Of a DNA stretch of 64,000 nt, positions 49,786-58,341 are shown piece after piece. A program made the translations under genes and the position numbers. This stretch comes from JANLYC01 sp963750495. GTDB lineage: Bacteria > Actinomycetota > Actinomycetes > Propionibacteriales > Nocardioidaceae. The first letter of the stretch is position 1. Every line of letters begins with the position of its first letter. Location of the stretch: positions 1,240,001 through 1,304,000 of the forward strand of contig CAVVQV010000004.1 in assembly GCA_963750495.1 (NCBI GenBank). The letters are read 5' to 3'. Below the pieces are notes generated by a model that saw nothing but the letters and a program-made list of their open reading frames with translations, was not told the origin of the DNA and searched no databases.

Positions 49786-50255
49786 CGCGCTGACTCCGCC
49801 CTGAGCGGCTTGGACATGATGAGGGCGTCGATGTCACCTGCGTAGTAGCGCGGCCGCCGGTCGATCACACTGAAACCTGACTGCTCGTAGAGGTTGCACG
49901 CCGCCGCGTTGTCGGCTCCGACCTCGAGCATCAGGCGGTCAACCCCCCGACGCATCGCCTCGCCCTCGATCTCGTCGAGCAGCCGTCGACCGACACCGTG
50001 CCGCCGTCGACTCGGGAGGACCGCGACCCGCTGCACGTCGGCCACATCGTCGACGAACCGGCCGACGGCGTACCCGACTGCGGTTGTCCCGTCGGCCGTC
50101 ACCTCCTCCGCGAGCCAGATCCCCCGCGTGTCACCGAGCCCGGCGAACTCGTCCTCGACCGTGCGCGGGGACCACGCCGAACCGGTGAACGCCTCGAGCT
50201 CGAGCACCACGACGGTGTCGAGATCTGCTGGCGTGGCGGGCCGTATGTCGTTCAC
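49782..50255 (-). CDS. rimI: ribosomal-protein-alanine N-acetyltransferase-like GNAT
   Basis: 157 residues, one GNAT domain. The acetyl-CoA loop RRRHGVGRRLLDE lies at about residues 82-94, and the conserved C-terminal YEQSGFSVIDRRPRYY follows. RimI acetylates the N-terminus of ribosomal protein S18 in the model system; in actinobacteria it may act on other N-termini. It sits between tsaB and tsaD with overlaps on both sides, the conserved order of this operon. Confidence 0.92.
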   Translation of the reverse strand: MNDIRPATPADLDTVVVLELEAFTGSAWSPRTVEDEFAGLGDTRGIWLAEEVTADGTTAVGYAVGRFVDDVADVQRVAVLPSRRRHGVGRRLLDEIEGEAMRRGVDRLMLEVGADNAAACNLYEQSGFSVIDRRPRYYAGDIDALIMSKPLRAESAR

Positions 50256-50890
50256 AGCACCCGCTTGCGCTGGCCCGGCATGGCCGCGTCCGGCCGCCGC
50301 AGGTAGAGCGGTTCGGGCGGCAGCAGCTCGACGGCTCCGCCCGCGACGGCCACCGCCATGGCCGCCGCGCTCGGGTTCTCGGGGTCGATGGGCCGAGGGA
50401 AGGCGTCCGGGTACAGCCGCGGTCCGCGACCGGCGACAGGCCCTCCGTAGGCCACCTCGTCGGGACGGTCGACAGCGGGCCTGGTCACCCGACGAGCCGT
50501 GCCGTCGTACTGCGCCCAGTAGACCTCCTTGCGGCGGGCGTCGGTGGCGACCCGGAAGCCGTCGGGCTGGTCGGTGACCGCCACCGCGAGGACATCGAGG
50601 GTGCAGACACCGTCGACGGGGATGTCGAGGACGGCAGCCATCGTGCGTGCCGTGACGATGCCCACGCGGAGCCCGGTGAACGGGCCGGGCCCGACCCCCA
50701 CGGCGATCCGGGTGAGCTCGCGCGGCGTGATGCCTGCCGTGGCGAGCACGTGCTGGATGCCCGGGGCGAGCAGCTCCCCGTGACGCAGCGCGTCGACGAC
50801 CGTGTGCTCGGCAAGGACGTCCTGGCCGGCGTCGCCCCGATGCAGGGCGACCGTGACGGCGTGGGTCGCGGTGTCGAAGGCGAGCAACAT
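50252..50890 (-). CDS. tsaB: t6A synthesis scaffold TsaB
   Basis: 212 residues, ASKHA fold. Opens LLAFDTATHAVTVALHRGD and carries GVGPGPFTGLRVGIVTART, the hallmark of TsaB. It dimerises with TsaD and has no catalytic activity of its own. Overlaps rimI by 4 bp; the tsaE fusion gene ends 22 bp upstream of its start. Confidence 0.95.
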   Translation of the reverse strand: MLLAFDTATHAVTVALHRGDAGQDVLAEHTVVDALRHGELLAPGIQHVLATAGITPRELTRIAVGVGPGPFTGLRVGIVTARTMAAVLDIPVDGVCTLDVLAVAVTDQPDGFRVATDARRKEVYWAQYDGTARRVTRPAVDRPDEVAYGGPVAGRGPRLYPDAFPRPIDPENPSAAAMAVAVAGGAVELLPPEPLYLRRPDAAMPGQRKRVL

Positions 50891-50912
50891 GGTGCGGACA
50901 GCCTAGTGAGCC

Positions 50913-51902
50913 TCAGGCGGCGTCAGGACACCCGAGCAGGCGTGAGCGCACGCCGGCACCGACCCAGCGTGCGCCGACCGGCGTGACGGTGACCGTGCGG
51001 GGGTCGTCGGTGCGGTCGGCCATGTCGGCCATGTCGGCCATGTCGGCCATGTCTGCTCCTCTCGCCCGGGCGACCTGCACCCGCAGGCGTGCGTCCGACA
51101 GCGCCTCGGCGATACCTTCCCCCCACTCGACCACGGTGACACCGGTGTCGACGTACGCATCGACGTCGAGGTCGTCGAGCTCGGCCCCGTCGCCGAGCCG
51201 GTAGGCGTCCACGTGGATCAATGCGGGACCACCGCCCAGGGACGGATGCACGCGCGAGATCACGAACGTCGGCGACGTGACATCTCCGCGTACCCCGAGA
51301 CCGGCGCCGATCCCCTGGGTGAGCGTCGTCTTGCCGGCACCGAGCTCGCCGGTCAGGATCACCAGGTCGCCCGGCACACATAGGCCGGCGAGGCAACGCC
51401 CGACCGCGCGCGCCTCGTCGGCTGATGTGGTGACCAGCTCGATGGGCAATGCCTTGCCGAGCAGCACATGGGGGCCTTCGTGCCACACCTCCCGGTAGCC
51501 CCGACGCTGCCAGAACACCAGGGTCGCCGGAAGCTCCACGCGAGCCCGCAGGGTGACGTCGTCGAACCCCCGCGCTGCCGCGACCTCCTCGGCGACCCCG
51601 ACGATCGCGGACGCAACGCCGCGCGCCTGGAAGTGCGGCACCGCGCTGACCCTGCGCAGAGCCAGGGTCGTGGCAGCCCCCACGGTTTCCCGGTCGAACA
51701 GCACCGCACCGGCCGGCAGGCCGTCGACCCGGCACAGCAGCCCGCCGTGCTCGTCGAGCGCAGCCGCCACCGACCGGGCGGTCTCGGACAGCGCCGTGCT
51801 CGGCGGGTCGAGATGCGGACGCGGCGCGAACGCCGTGTGGATCACGTCCCTGATGACCGCTGCGTCGTCCGGTGTCGCCTCGACGACCTGAAGGTCACTC
51901 AC
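50913..51902 (-). CDS. tsaE: GNAT-TsaE fusion protein
   Basis: 329 residues in two parts. Residues 4-150 are a GNAT acetyltransferase domain (HFQARGVASAIVGVAEEVAAARGF includes the acetyl-CoA loop). Residues about 155-300 are TsaE, the ATPase of t6A synthesis, with the P-loop GELGAGKTT (about 185-193), TSPTFVISRVH and VVEWGEG. TsaE alone is normally about 150 residues. Near residues 282-296 a run of DMA repeats (9-bp DNA unit) lies after the TsaE fold. It is the first t6A gene of the operon and overlaps the alpha/beta hydrolase stop by 8 bp. Confidence 0.9.
   Translation of the reverse strand: MSDLQVVEATPDDAAVIRDVIHTAFAPRPHLDPPSTALSETARSVAAALDEHGGLLCRVDGLPAGAVLFDRETVGAATTLALRRVSAVPHFQARGVASAIVGVAEEVAAARGFDDVTLRARVELPATLVFWQRRGYREVWHEGPHVLLGKALPIELVTTSADEARAVGRCLAGLCVPGDLVILTGELGAGKTTLTQGIGAGLGVRGDVTSPTFVISRVHPSLGGGPALIHVDAYRLGDGAELDDLDVDAYVDTGVTVVEWGEGIAEALSDARLRVQVARARGADMADMADMADMADRTDDPRTVTVTPVGARWVGAGVRSRLLGCPDAA
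51015..51056. repeat. 9-bp tandem repeat inside tsaE
   Basis: Unit CATGTCGGC at 51021, 51030 and 51039, a changed fourth unit at 51048, and a partial unit before. It codes for (Met-Ala-Asp)n in the minus-strand gene, in frame, near the end of the TsaE part. Prone to slippage, so length may differ between strains. Confidence 0.9.
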
Positions 51903-52974
51903 GGCTGCCGTCCGCGCGTGCGACGAGGCGCTCCACGGCCTTCGTCACGTCGTCGTGGAACTCCAGCAGCACCATGTGCCCGGCCTCGGCCAGCTCGACG
52001 TACTCGGCCGCGGGCATGCGACGTGAGATCTCGCGGCTGTGCGAGACCGGGGTGATCTGGTCGCGGCCACCGGCGAGGATCATCGTGGCCACCGGGGAGA
52101 TGACGTCGAGCGCGTGGTATCGGTCGTGCGTGTCGAAGCCCGGGAAGAAGTCAGCCACGACGTCGATCGGGGTGGCAGCCAGCATCTCGTCGGTGAAGTC
52201 GACGTACTCGACGGGGACCGGGGTCCCGAACGCCAGCTTGCGTGTCACCACGAAGCCGAGGTCGGATCCGACGCGGCGGCTGCGCTCGATGAGGTTCGGA
52301 GCCCGGGCCAGCGTCGCCATCACGGCGGGCGACAGTCGGCGTACGAGTCGGCCGGGCAGGCCGGGCAGGCCCAGCGTGGACGCCTCGAGGCCGCCGGCGC
52401 TCGTCGACAGCAGACCGACGCCGACGACGCGGTCACGGAACCAGTCGGCATGCTGCTCGGCGAGCGCCATGATCGTCATACCGCCCATCGAGTGTCCGAT
52501 CAGCACGACGGGGCCGTCGCCGACGACCTGCTCGAGCACGGCGGCCAGGTCGCGGCCCAGCTGGTCGAACGTGCAGTGCTCGGACCGGGATCGCGCCGAG
52601 CGTCCGTGCGAGCGCTGGTCGTAGAACACCATTCGGTGCTGACCACGCAGCGCGAGCCGCTGGAAGTGCCAGCAGTCATGGGTGAGTGCGTACCCGTGGA
52701 TGAAGACGAGCGCGGGCGCCTGCTTGCGTCGGCCAGTTGATCTCCCCTCGTCGAGCTCGGCGTACAGCTCGAGGCCGTCGTCCGCGACCACGGGTCGGGC
52801 CTGCCCGCGGACCGAGCCGAGCGGCTCCGACGCGGCAGCGCGACGCCGCGCGATCGCCTTGCGTTCGGCGAGCACGGCCGCGGCAGCTCCGGCGGCGAGG
52901 ACACCGACGGCTGCACCGGCAATGCCGGCGTACCGCTTGACCATCGACGACCGCTCCGATTCCTCGTCACTCAC
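51895..52974 (-). CDS. alpha/beta hydrolase with N-terminal membrane segment
   Basis: 359 residues. A short cytoplasmic start, a membrane or signal-anchor segment at about 13-36, then an alpha/beta hydrolase: oxyanion HGY (FIHGYALTHD), nucleophile Ser in GHSMGG, the acidic residue in GGRDQITP and His in AGHMVLLE. It is a lipase/esterase-type enzyme held at the membrane; the substrate is unknown. It lies between alr and tsaE with overlaps on both sides, the usual place of this gene in actinobacterial alr-tsa operons. Confidence 0.88.
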   Translation of the reverse strand: MSDEESERSSMVKRYAGIAGAAVGVLAAGAAAAVLAERKAIARRRAAASEPLGSVRGQARPVVADDGLELYAELDEGRSTGRRKQAPALVFIHGYALTHDCWHFQRLALRGQHRMVFYDQRSHGRSARSRSEHCTFDQLGRDLAAVLEQVVGDGPVVLIGHSMGGMTIMALAEQHADWFRDRVVGVGLLSTSAGGLEASTLGLPGLPGRLVRRLSPAVMATLARAPNLIERSRRVGSDLGFVVTRKLAFGTPVPVEYVDFTDEMLAATPIDVVADFFPGFDTHDRYHALDVISPVATMILAGGRDQITPVSHSREISRRMPAAEYVELAEAGHMVLLEFHDDVTKAVERLVARADGSRE

Positions 52975-54200
52975 GAGGTCGGTCCTGTGACGGGGGCGAC
53001 CTCGCCGACGTAGCGGCGGGGGACGCGCGGTCCGATCCGCGTGACGATCTCGTAGCCGATCGTGCCGACGGCATCGGCCCAGTCGTGCGCGGTGGGCTCG
53101 CCGTCATCGCCCGGTCCGAAAAGAACGACCTCGTCGCCGGGAGCGGCCGGCTGATCACCGATGTCGAGGACGAACTGGTCCATGCACACCCGGCCGGCGA
53201 TCGTGTGCCTGGCGCCGCCCAGCCACACCTCGGCGCGGTTGGAGGCGTGCCGGGGAACACCGTCGCCGTACCCGAGCGGGATCAGCGCGAGCTGGGTCGC
53301 CGCGGGCGTGACGTACGTGTGGCCGTACGAGACGCCGTGGCCCGCGCCGACCCGCTTCACCAGGGCGACGTGCGACCGCAGCGTCATGGCCGGGCGCAAA
53401 GGCACCGGCGAGGACGCGTCCGCGAACGGCGAGATGCCGTAGACGGCGATGCCGGGGCGCACCATCGTGAACCAGGTGGGCGGGCTGGCCAGGACCCCGC
53501 CTGAGTTGGCCAGGTGTAGATGGAGCGGCTCGAGTCCGGCTTCGACGGCGTGGGCAACGGCGGCCTCGAACTCGGTGGTCTGGCCGGCAATCGACGGGTG
53601 GGCCGGCTCGTCGGAGCAGGCGAGGTGTGACCAGATGCCGGTGATGTCGAGCCGTCCGTGGCTGCGGAGTTGGACGGCTTCGGCGACGAGCGCTGCCCAG
53701 TCGTCGGGATGTGCTCCACCGCGGCCCAGGCCGGAGTCGACCTTGAGCTGGACGGCGGCCGGTTGGCCGGCCTCCTCCGCACCTTGGGCGATCGCGCGCA
53801 GCTCGTCGACGGAGTACGCCGTCACCTCGACTCCGTCGCGGACGGCATCGACGTACCGCTCCCCCGGAACGGCCAGCCAGCACAGGATCGGGCCGGTGTC
53901 ACCGGCCGCCCGAAGCTGGCTGGCTTCACTGAGGAGGGCGACGCCGAGCCAGTCAGCACCGCCGGCGCGGGCGGCCCGGGCCGACTCGACGATCCCGTGC
54001 CCGTAGCCGTCGGCCTTGACGACCGCCATCAGGTCGCGCCCACCCACATGCCGCTTGAGCGCTGAGACGTTGGCGCTGATCGCGTCCAGGTCTACGACGG
54101 CCGCGGCACGAACCGGGTCACCCGGTGGCGGGCGCGAGTCCGCTCGAGTGGCGGCGGTGTCCGCGCGGGATGCGGGGGTGTCCGCGGCGGCAGTAGTCAT
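52971..54200 (-). CDS. alr: alanine racemase
   Basis: 409 residues from the ATG at 54200. The longer frame to 54383 runs through palindromic repeat DNA and is not real. PLP enzyme that makes D-alanine for peptidoglycan. The Schiff-base Lys62 is in MAVVKADGYGHG; the second catalytic base Tyr is in HGVSYGHTYV; the PLP-phosphate region GRVCMDQFVLDIG is intact. The first about 30 residues are a non-conserved Ala/Thr/Asp/Arg-rich lead. It is the first gene of the operon that continues with the hydrolase and the t6A genes. Confidence 0.97.
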   Translation of the reverse strand: MTTAAADTPASRADTAATRADSRPPPGDPVRAAAVVDLDAISANVSALKRHVGGRDLMAVVKADGYGHGIVESARAARAGGADWLGVALLSEASQLRAAGDTGPILCWLAVPGERYVDAVRDGVEVTAYSVDELRAIAQGAEEAGQPAAVQLKVDSGLGRGGAHPDDWAALVAEAVQLRSHGRLDITGIWSHLACSDEPAHPSIAGQTTEFEAAVAHAVEAGLEPLHLHLANSGGVLASPPTWFTMVRPGIAVYGISPFADASSPVPLRPAMTLRSHVALVKRVGAGHGVSYGHTYVTPAATQLALIPLGYGDGVPRHASNRAEVWLGGARHTIAGRVCMDQFVLDIGDQPAAPGDEVVLFGPGDDGEPTAHDWADAVGTIGYEIVTRIGPRVPRRYVGEVAPVTGPTS

Positions 54201-54295
54201 GGCTCCACCATTGTCGCAGCCGGGCGTGATCTGGCCGATGGCCCGGGGCGGGGTGGCGGTCGCCTCTGACGGCCGACCACCAGGTTGCCCCACGC

Positions 54296-54338
54296 GTTTG
54301 CCTAGTGAACAAGCCACCTGGTTTGTGGCGTAGGCGGA
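54296..54338. repeat. dispersed palindrome, copy 4 (degenerate)
   Basis: The left arm matches the family (GTTTGCCTAGTGAACAAGCC); the right arm has drifted (TGGTTTGTGGCGTAGGCGG), so pairing is imperfect. It directly abuts copy 5. Confidence 0.85.
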
Positions 54339-54380
54339 TCTGCCTTGTTCACAGGCCACCTGGCTTGTGAACAAGGCAGA
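54339..54380. repeat. dispersed palindrome, copy 5 (variant)
   Basis: Arms 54339-54358 and 54361-54380 with one wobble. The arm reads TCTGCCTTGTTCACAGGCCA, a sequence variant (CCTTGTTC for CCTAGTTC) with matching changes on both sides. It lies 13 bp past the nnr stop (minus strand). Confidence 0.92.
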
Positions 54381-54393
54381 CATCTACGGCCGG

Positions 54394-55785
54394 TCAGCTG
54401 GTGAGGGTACGGCGGATCGTCTCGCGGAGGGCGGCGACCACGTCAGTGGCGACCATCGGGCCGCCGTCGGACGCCAGGGTTGCGGCCGAGCCATGCAGCC
54501 AGGCCCCGACCGACGCCGCGTCGAAACAGTCGAGCCCGGCGGCGAGCAAGGCTCCGATGACGCCCGACAGCACGTCACCGGCCCCGGCCGTGGCGAGCCA
54601 CGACACCCCCGTCGTGTTGACCCGGACTCGACCATCCGGCGCTGCGATGACCGAGCGTCCCCCCTTGAGCAGGACGACAGCGTTCCAGCGCTCGGCTGCG
54701 TCCTGCGCCGAGGCGAGCATCTCCGCCTCGACCCGGGAGCGCGGCACGTCGAGCATGTTCGCCAGCTCGCCGGCATGAGGTGTCAGCACGGTCGGCGCCT
54801 CGCACCGCGAGGGGAGGTGGCGCAGCCCGTCGGCGTCGACCACGGTCGGCAGCCGTTCACCCAGCACCGACGAGACCTGCGACTCGAGACCCCGCCCGAG
54901 CCCCGAGCCCACCACCCAGGCCTGCACCTGGCCTGGCCCGATCACGACCTCGGGCTCCTTCGCCCGGATCAGGGCCTCGCTGGCGCCCTCGTAGCGGATC
55001 ATCCCGGTCAGTCCGGTCGCCACCGCCGCTGACACGACGAGCACCCCGGCACCGGTGTACTGCGGCGAACCTGCCACGACGCCGAGAACGCCACGGGTGT
55101 ACTTGTGCGCGGTCGGCTCCGGCTGCGGGATCAGGCGGCGTACGTCGTCGGGTTGCAGCGCCTCGATGGCCGGCGCCGCGAGGTGGTCACCGAGGCCGAT
55201 GTCGACGAGCTCGACCACACCACAGGCCAGCGCGGCCGGCTCGACCAGGTGCGCGACCTTGTGGGTCCCGAAGGTCACGGTCACCTGCGCTGCGACGTGG
55301 TCACCCTCGACGCCGCCGGTGTCGACGTCGACACCCGAGGGTACGTCGACAGCCACGACCGGGCCGCTCACCCGACGGAAGATCGCCGCGACGTCATCGG
55401 CCAGGCCAGGACGTCCACCGATACCGACGACGCCGTCGAGCACGAGGTCGTAGCTCTCCCGAGCGGTGCTGACGACACGTCCGCCGGCTCGCGTCAGTGC
55501 CGCCAGCCCGGGCTGGTGCGCGTGAGAGCTGACCAGGACCGTCTCGACCTGTGCACCGCGTCGGGCCAACCTGGCACCGGCATAAAGCGCGTCGCCACCG
55601 TTGTCTCCGCCACCGGCGACGACCAGGACCCGCGACCCGTAGACACCGGGGCCGTCGCCCAACAGCTGGGCACAGACGGTGGCCAGGCCGGCGGCAGCGC
55701 GCTGCATGAGGACGCCGTCCGGCAACACTGCCATCAGTGCCTTCTCAGCAGCGCGGACTTCGTCGACGGTGTGCGCCTGGCGCAT
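54394..55785 (-). CDS. nnr: bifunctional NAD(P)H-hydrate epimerase / ADP-dependent dehydratase
   Basis: 463 residues from the ATG at 55785. It repairs hydrated NADH and NADPH. The N-terminal YjeF epimerase domain (about 1-200) has GGGDNGGDALYAGARLARRG and VDVPSGVDVDTG. The C-terminal ribokinase-like dehydratase (about 215-460) has GVVAGSPQYTGA, TPHAGELANML, VLLKGG and the catalytic GAGDVLSGVIGAL. Both halves look active. Downstream, on the same strand, two palindromic repeats lie before alr. Confidence 0.95.
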   Translation of the reverse strand: MRQAHTVDEVRAAEKALMAVLPDGVLMQRAAAGLATVCAQLLGDGPGVYGSRVLVVAGGGDNGGDALYAGARLARRGAQVETVLVSSHAHQPGLAALTRAGGRVVSTARESYDLVLDGVVGIGGRPGLADDVAAIFRRVSGPVVAVDVPSGVDVDTGGVEGDHVAAQVTVTFGTHKVAHLVEPAALACGVVELVDIGLGDHLAAPAIEALQPDDVRRLIPQPEPTAHKYTRGVLGVVAGSPQYTGAGVLVVSAAVATGLTGMIRYEGASEALIRAKEPEVVIGPGQVQAWVVGSGLGRGLESQVSSVLGERLPTVVDADGLRHLPSRCEAPTVLTPHAGELANMLDVPRSRVEAEMLASAQDAAERWNAVVLLKGGRSVIAAPDGRVRVNTTGVSWLATAGAGDVLSGVIGALLAAGLDCFDAASVGAWLHGSAATLASDGGPMVATDVVAALRETIRRTLTS

Positions 55786-55886
55786 GCAGCCTCCCCGCAA
55801 TCCGGCCGAAGGACTCGTGCCGATGCCGACATTCTCGCAGAGCCGGCCGGCATCGCCGGGCTGCTCAGCGACTGCGAAGGCCGCAC

Positions 55887-55997
55887 TCAGGCCTTGAACT
55901 GCTCGAACATGCGATACATGAACTGGGAGCCCTGCCGCAGTGCGTCGACGTAGATGCGCTCGTCGTTGCCGTGCATGGCGATCAGCTGTACCGGGCG
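55887..55997 (-). pseudogene. 3' fragment of an M20-family peptidase gene
   Basis: The minus-strand frame ending in TGA at 55887 codes for LIAMHGNDERIYVDALRQ followed by GSQFMYRMFEQFKA. The HGNDER.xVDAL pattern is the characteristic C-terminus of M20 di-/carboxypeptidases. The frame is closed by a stop codon at 55998, so only about 36 residues remain; the rest of a roughly 400-residue gene is absent and the neighbouring MBL gene ends 57 bp further on. Probably the scar of a deletion. Confidence 0.65.
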
Positions 55998-56053
55998 TCA
56001 GCAACTGACGCTCTCCACAGGCCTTCCGGGCGGCCGGAGTGGCCGTCGAAAGC

Positions 56054-56620
56054 TCAGCGCGGGGTCGACGGACCCGGGACGAACGCGGGCCCGTGGCCGG
56101 GCACGATACGAACCACGTCGAGGTCGAGGAGCCGGCTGCGCCCGGCGTGCAGGGCGGGCAGGTCGGTCGCGCGGGGATCGTCGGCCGGACCCCCCTCGTG
56201 CCACCACAGGTGTGTGCAGGCCACCAGCCCCTCGCCGGTCTCGACAAGCGTGGTGATGTCCTGCGGACTGTGTCCGGGCGTCTCGATGAGCCGGATGTGC
56301 TGGGACAGGCGGCGTCCCTCGGCCGGCTGGTCGTGCCACTGGTCGCCCTGGTAGACCGCCCAGACGTCGTGGACCCGTGCGGACGGGAACAGCGCGATGT
56401 GCCAGGTGTGGTCGGGGTGGTGGTGGCTGATGACCACGTCGGTCACGTCGGACGTATCGACCCGCAGCGCCGCCAGCGGGTCGAGGATCAACCGGGGATC
56501 GCGGACCATCCCGGGGTCGACCACCACCAGGATGTCTCCGTCGCGCACGAAGGTGACGCTGGACGCAACGCCTTCGGCGGTCGCATACCCCTCGTGCAGC
56601 ACGGTCAGCTCGGCGCTCAT
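56054..56620 (-). CDS. MBL-fold metallo-hydrolase
   Basis: 188 residues from the ATG at 56620. Metallo-beta-lactamase fold: zinc motif ISHHHPDH (His-x-His-x-Asp-His), a second ligand in IETPGHSPQD, an acidic residue in the LVACTHLWW stretch and a C-terminal VPGHGP. The small size resembles the MBLAC1-like group. It hydrolyses an ester, thioester or nucleic acid, not determinable here. It lies 57 bp from the M20 peptidase remnant, so it may be near a deletion boundary. Confidence 0.85.
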   Translation of the reverse strand: MSAELTVLHEGYATAEGVASSVTFVRDGDILVVVDPGMVRDPRLILDPLAALRVDTSDVTDVVISHHHPDHTWHIALFPSARVHDVWAVYQGDQWHDQPAEGRRLSQHIRLIETPGHSPQDITTLVETGEGLVACTHLWWHEGGPADDPRATDLPALHAGRSRLLDLDVVRIVPGHGPAFVPGPSTPR

Positions 56621-56671
56621 GCCCGGGAGCCTAGCCCTCCCCGCCGCGCCTTCTCCGCCGTGGCCGCCGCG

Positions 56672-56713
56672 TTTGCCTAGTTCACAAGCCAGGTGGCTTG
56701 TGAACTAGGCAAA
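56672..56713. repeat. dispersed palindrome, copy 6
   Basis: Perfect 20-bp arms (56672-56691 and 56694-56713) identical to copy 1 with the GG centre. It lies between the acpS stop (56781) and the MBL gene start (56620). Confidence 0.95.
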
Positions 56714-56735
56714 TCCGAGTAGTAGACAGCGCAGC

Positions 56736-56754
56736 CGGCTTGTTCACATGGCAA
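56736..56754. repeat. lone half of the dispersed palindrome, degenerate
   Basis: GGCTTGTTCACATGGCAAC resembles one arm of the family (GGCTTGTGAACTAGGCAAAC). It has no partner arm, so it looks like a decayed copy or an insertion relic, 23 bp from copy 6. Confidence 0.5.
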
Positions 56755-56780
56755 CCGCGCGGCCAGGGATGGCCCGGAGG

Positions 56781-57131
56781 TCAGTCCTCGAGTATGACGA
56801 CGGCCGACGCGATCCCGGCATCGTGCGACAACGACACGTGGACGTGACCGGTCCCGAGCTCGGCCGCTCGCCGTGCCACCGACCCGGTCATCACCAACGA
56901 AGGGCGACCGGTGTCGTCGGTCCGTACCTCAGCGTCGACCCAGTGCAGCCCCGCCGGGGCACCGAGGGCCTTCGCCAGCGCCTCCTTGGCGGCGAACCTG
57001 GCCGCCAGCGAGGCCAGCGGTCGCGTCAACTCGTCAGCCGTGAACAGCCGCTCACGGAGCGCGGGTCTGCGGTTGAGCGAGTCACCGAAGCGCGCCACGT
57101 CGACGACGTCGATCCCGACCCCGATGATCAT
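56781..57131 (-). CDS. acpS: holo-[acyl-carrier-protein] synthase
   Basis: 116 residues from the ATG at 57131. It attaches phosphopantetheine from CoA to acyl-carrier protein. It opens IIGVGIDVVDVARF with the metal-binding Asp, has FAAKEALAKALG with the catalytic Glu/Lys, and ends with HVHVSLSHDAGIASAVVILED. It is divergent from coaA, which makes the CoA precursor it depends on. Confidence 0.95.
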   Translation of the reverse strand: MIIGVGIDVVDVARFGDSLNRRPALRERLFTADELTRPLASLAARFAAKEALAKALGAPAGLHWVDAEVRTDDTGRPSLVMTGSVARRAAELGTGHVHVSLSHDAGIASAVVILED

Positions 57132-57288
57132 GCGGTCCGGACACCCGTCGGCCTCGACGGGCCCAGGGCGAGCCACCCGCCGTCGATCCCGCGCATGGTG
57201 GTCAGCCTACCCACGCGGAGCGCAGGCGGCGGCCACCTGCTGGGCCCTCGGTGCACGAATGGTCGACCACCACGCCAGAATGGCGCGC

Positions 57289-58236
57289 ATGCCCTCGGAT
57301 GAGCTCTCGCCGTACGTCGAGCTGGATCGCGCCGACTGGGCGGCCCTGGCGGAGTCGATGCCGTTGCCGCTCTCGGCGGCGGAGGTCGAACGACTGCGTG
57401 GTCTCGGTGAGGAGCTCGACCTCGACGAGGTCTCCGACGTCTACCTGCCGATCTCGCGGTTGCTGAGCCTGTACGTACGCCACGTCGGCGCACTGCACCG
57501 GGACACCGAGTCTTTCCTGGGTGCTCGTCAGCCCGAGCGGACCCCGTTCGTGATCGGCATCGCCGGATCGGTGGCCGTCGGAAAGTCGACGACCGCGCGG
57601 CTGCTGCGCGAACTGCTCGCTCACTGGCCCGAGCACCCCGACGTCGCGCTCGTGACGACGGACGGTTTCCTCTATCCCAACGCCGAGCTCGAGCGACGTG
57701 GACTGCTGAACCGCAAAGGCTTCCCGGAGTCGTACGACAGGCGGGCTCTGCTCAGGTTCGTCATCGACATCAAGTCCGGCCGCGAGGAGGTCACGGCGCC
57801 GGTCTACTCACACCTCGAGTACGACGTGGTTCCCGATCGTCGACTGACGGTGGGTCGTCCCGACATCGTGTTGATCGAGGGGCTGAACGTGCTGCAGGCG
57901 CCCCGGGTGACCGCCGACGGTAGGGCTGCGTTGTCGGTGCGCGACTTCTTCGACTTCTCGGTCTATGTGGACGCGGCGACTCCCGACATCCGCCGGTGGT
58001 ACACCGAACGGTTCCTGCGGCTGCGTGAGACCGCCTTCCGCGACCCGGCGTCGTACTTCACGCGGTATGCACACCTCAGCGAGGACGAGGCGGTCGCGCA
58101 GGCCCAGGAGATCTGGGACTCCATCAACGGTCCCAACCTCGACACGAACATCAAGCCCACCCGCAGCCGCGCCACGCTCGTTCTGCGCAAGGACCCCGAC
58201 CACTCCGTGCGGTACGTCCGGCTTCGCAAGCTCTGA
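57289..58236 (+). CDS. coaA: pantothenate kinase type I
   Basis: 315 residues from the ATG at 57289 (57280 is an equal alternative). The first step of CoA synthesis, ATP-dependent phosphorylation of pantothenate. P-loop GIAGSVAVGKST at about 90-101, LVTTDGFLYPN with the catalytic Asp, YDVVPDRRLTVGRPDIVLIEGLNVLQ, and C-terminal RSRATLVLRKDPDHSVRYVRLRKL. The frame is open far upstream, but that part is antisense to acpS. Palindrome copy 8 follows 106 bp after the stop. Confidence 0.95.
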   Translation: MPSDELSPYVELDRADWAALAESMPLPLSAAEVERLRGLGEELDLDEVSDVYLPISRLLSLYVRHVGALHRDTESFLGARQPERTPFVIGIAGSVAVGKSTTARLLRELLAHWPEHPDVALVTTDGFLYPNAELERRGLLNRKGFPESYDRRALLRFVIDIKSGREEVTAPVYSHLEYDVVPDRRLTVGRPDIVLIEGLNVLQAPRVTADGRAALSVRDFFDFSVYVDAATPDIRRWYTERFLRLRETAFRDPASYFTRYAHLSEDEAVAQAQEIWDSINGPNLDTNIKPTRSRATLVLRKDPDHSVRYVRLRKL

Positions 58237-58341
58237 CGCCGGCCACGGCGCGGCCTGGGAGGGCGCAGGCCGGGGATACGCCATACGAAAGCAACGAGGG
58301 CAGCCGAGCTCCCCAAGGCAAACCCCATCTCCGAGCGGCAG

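Noticed and set aside
52971..54383. Longer N-terminus for alanine racemase up to 54383
   Set aside because: The extra part is read from palindromic repeat DNA and is unlike any racemase; the ATG at 54200 fits.
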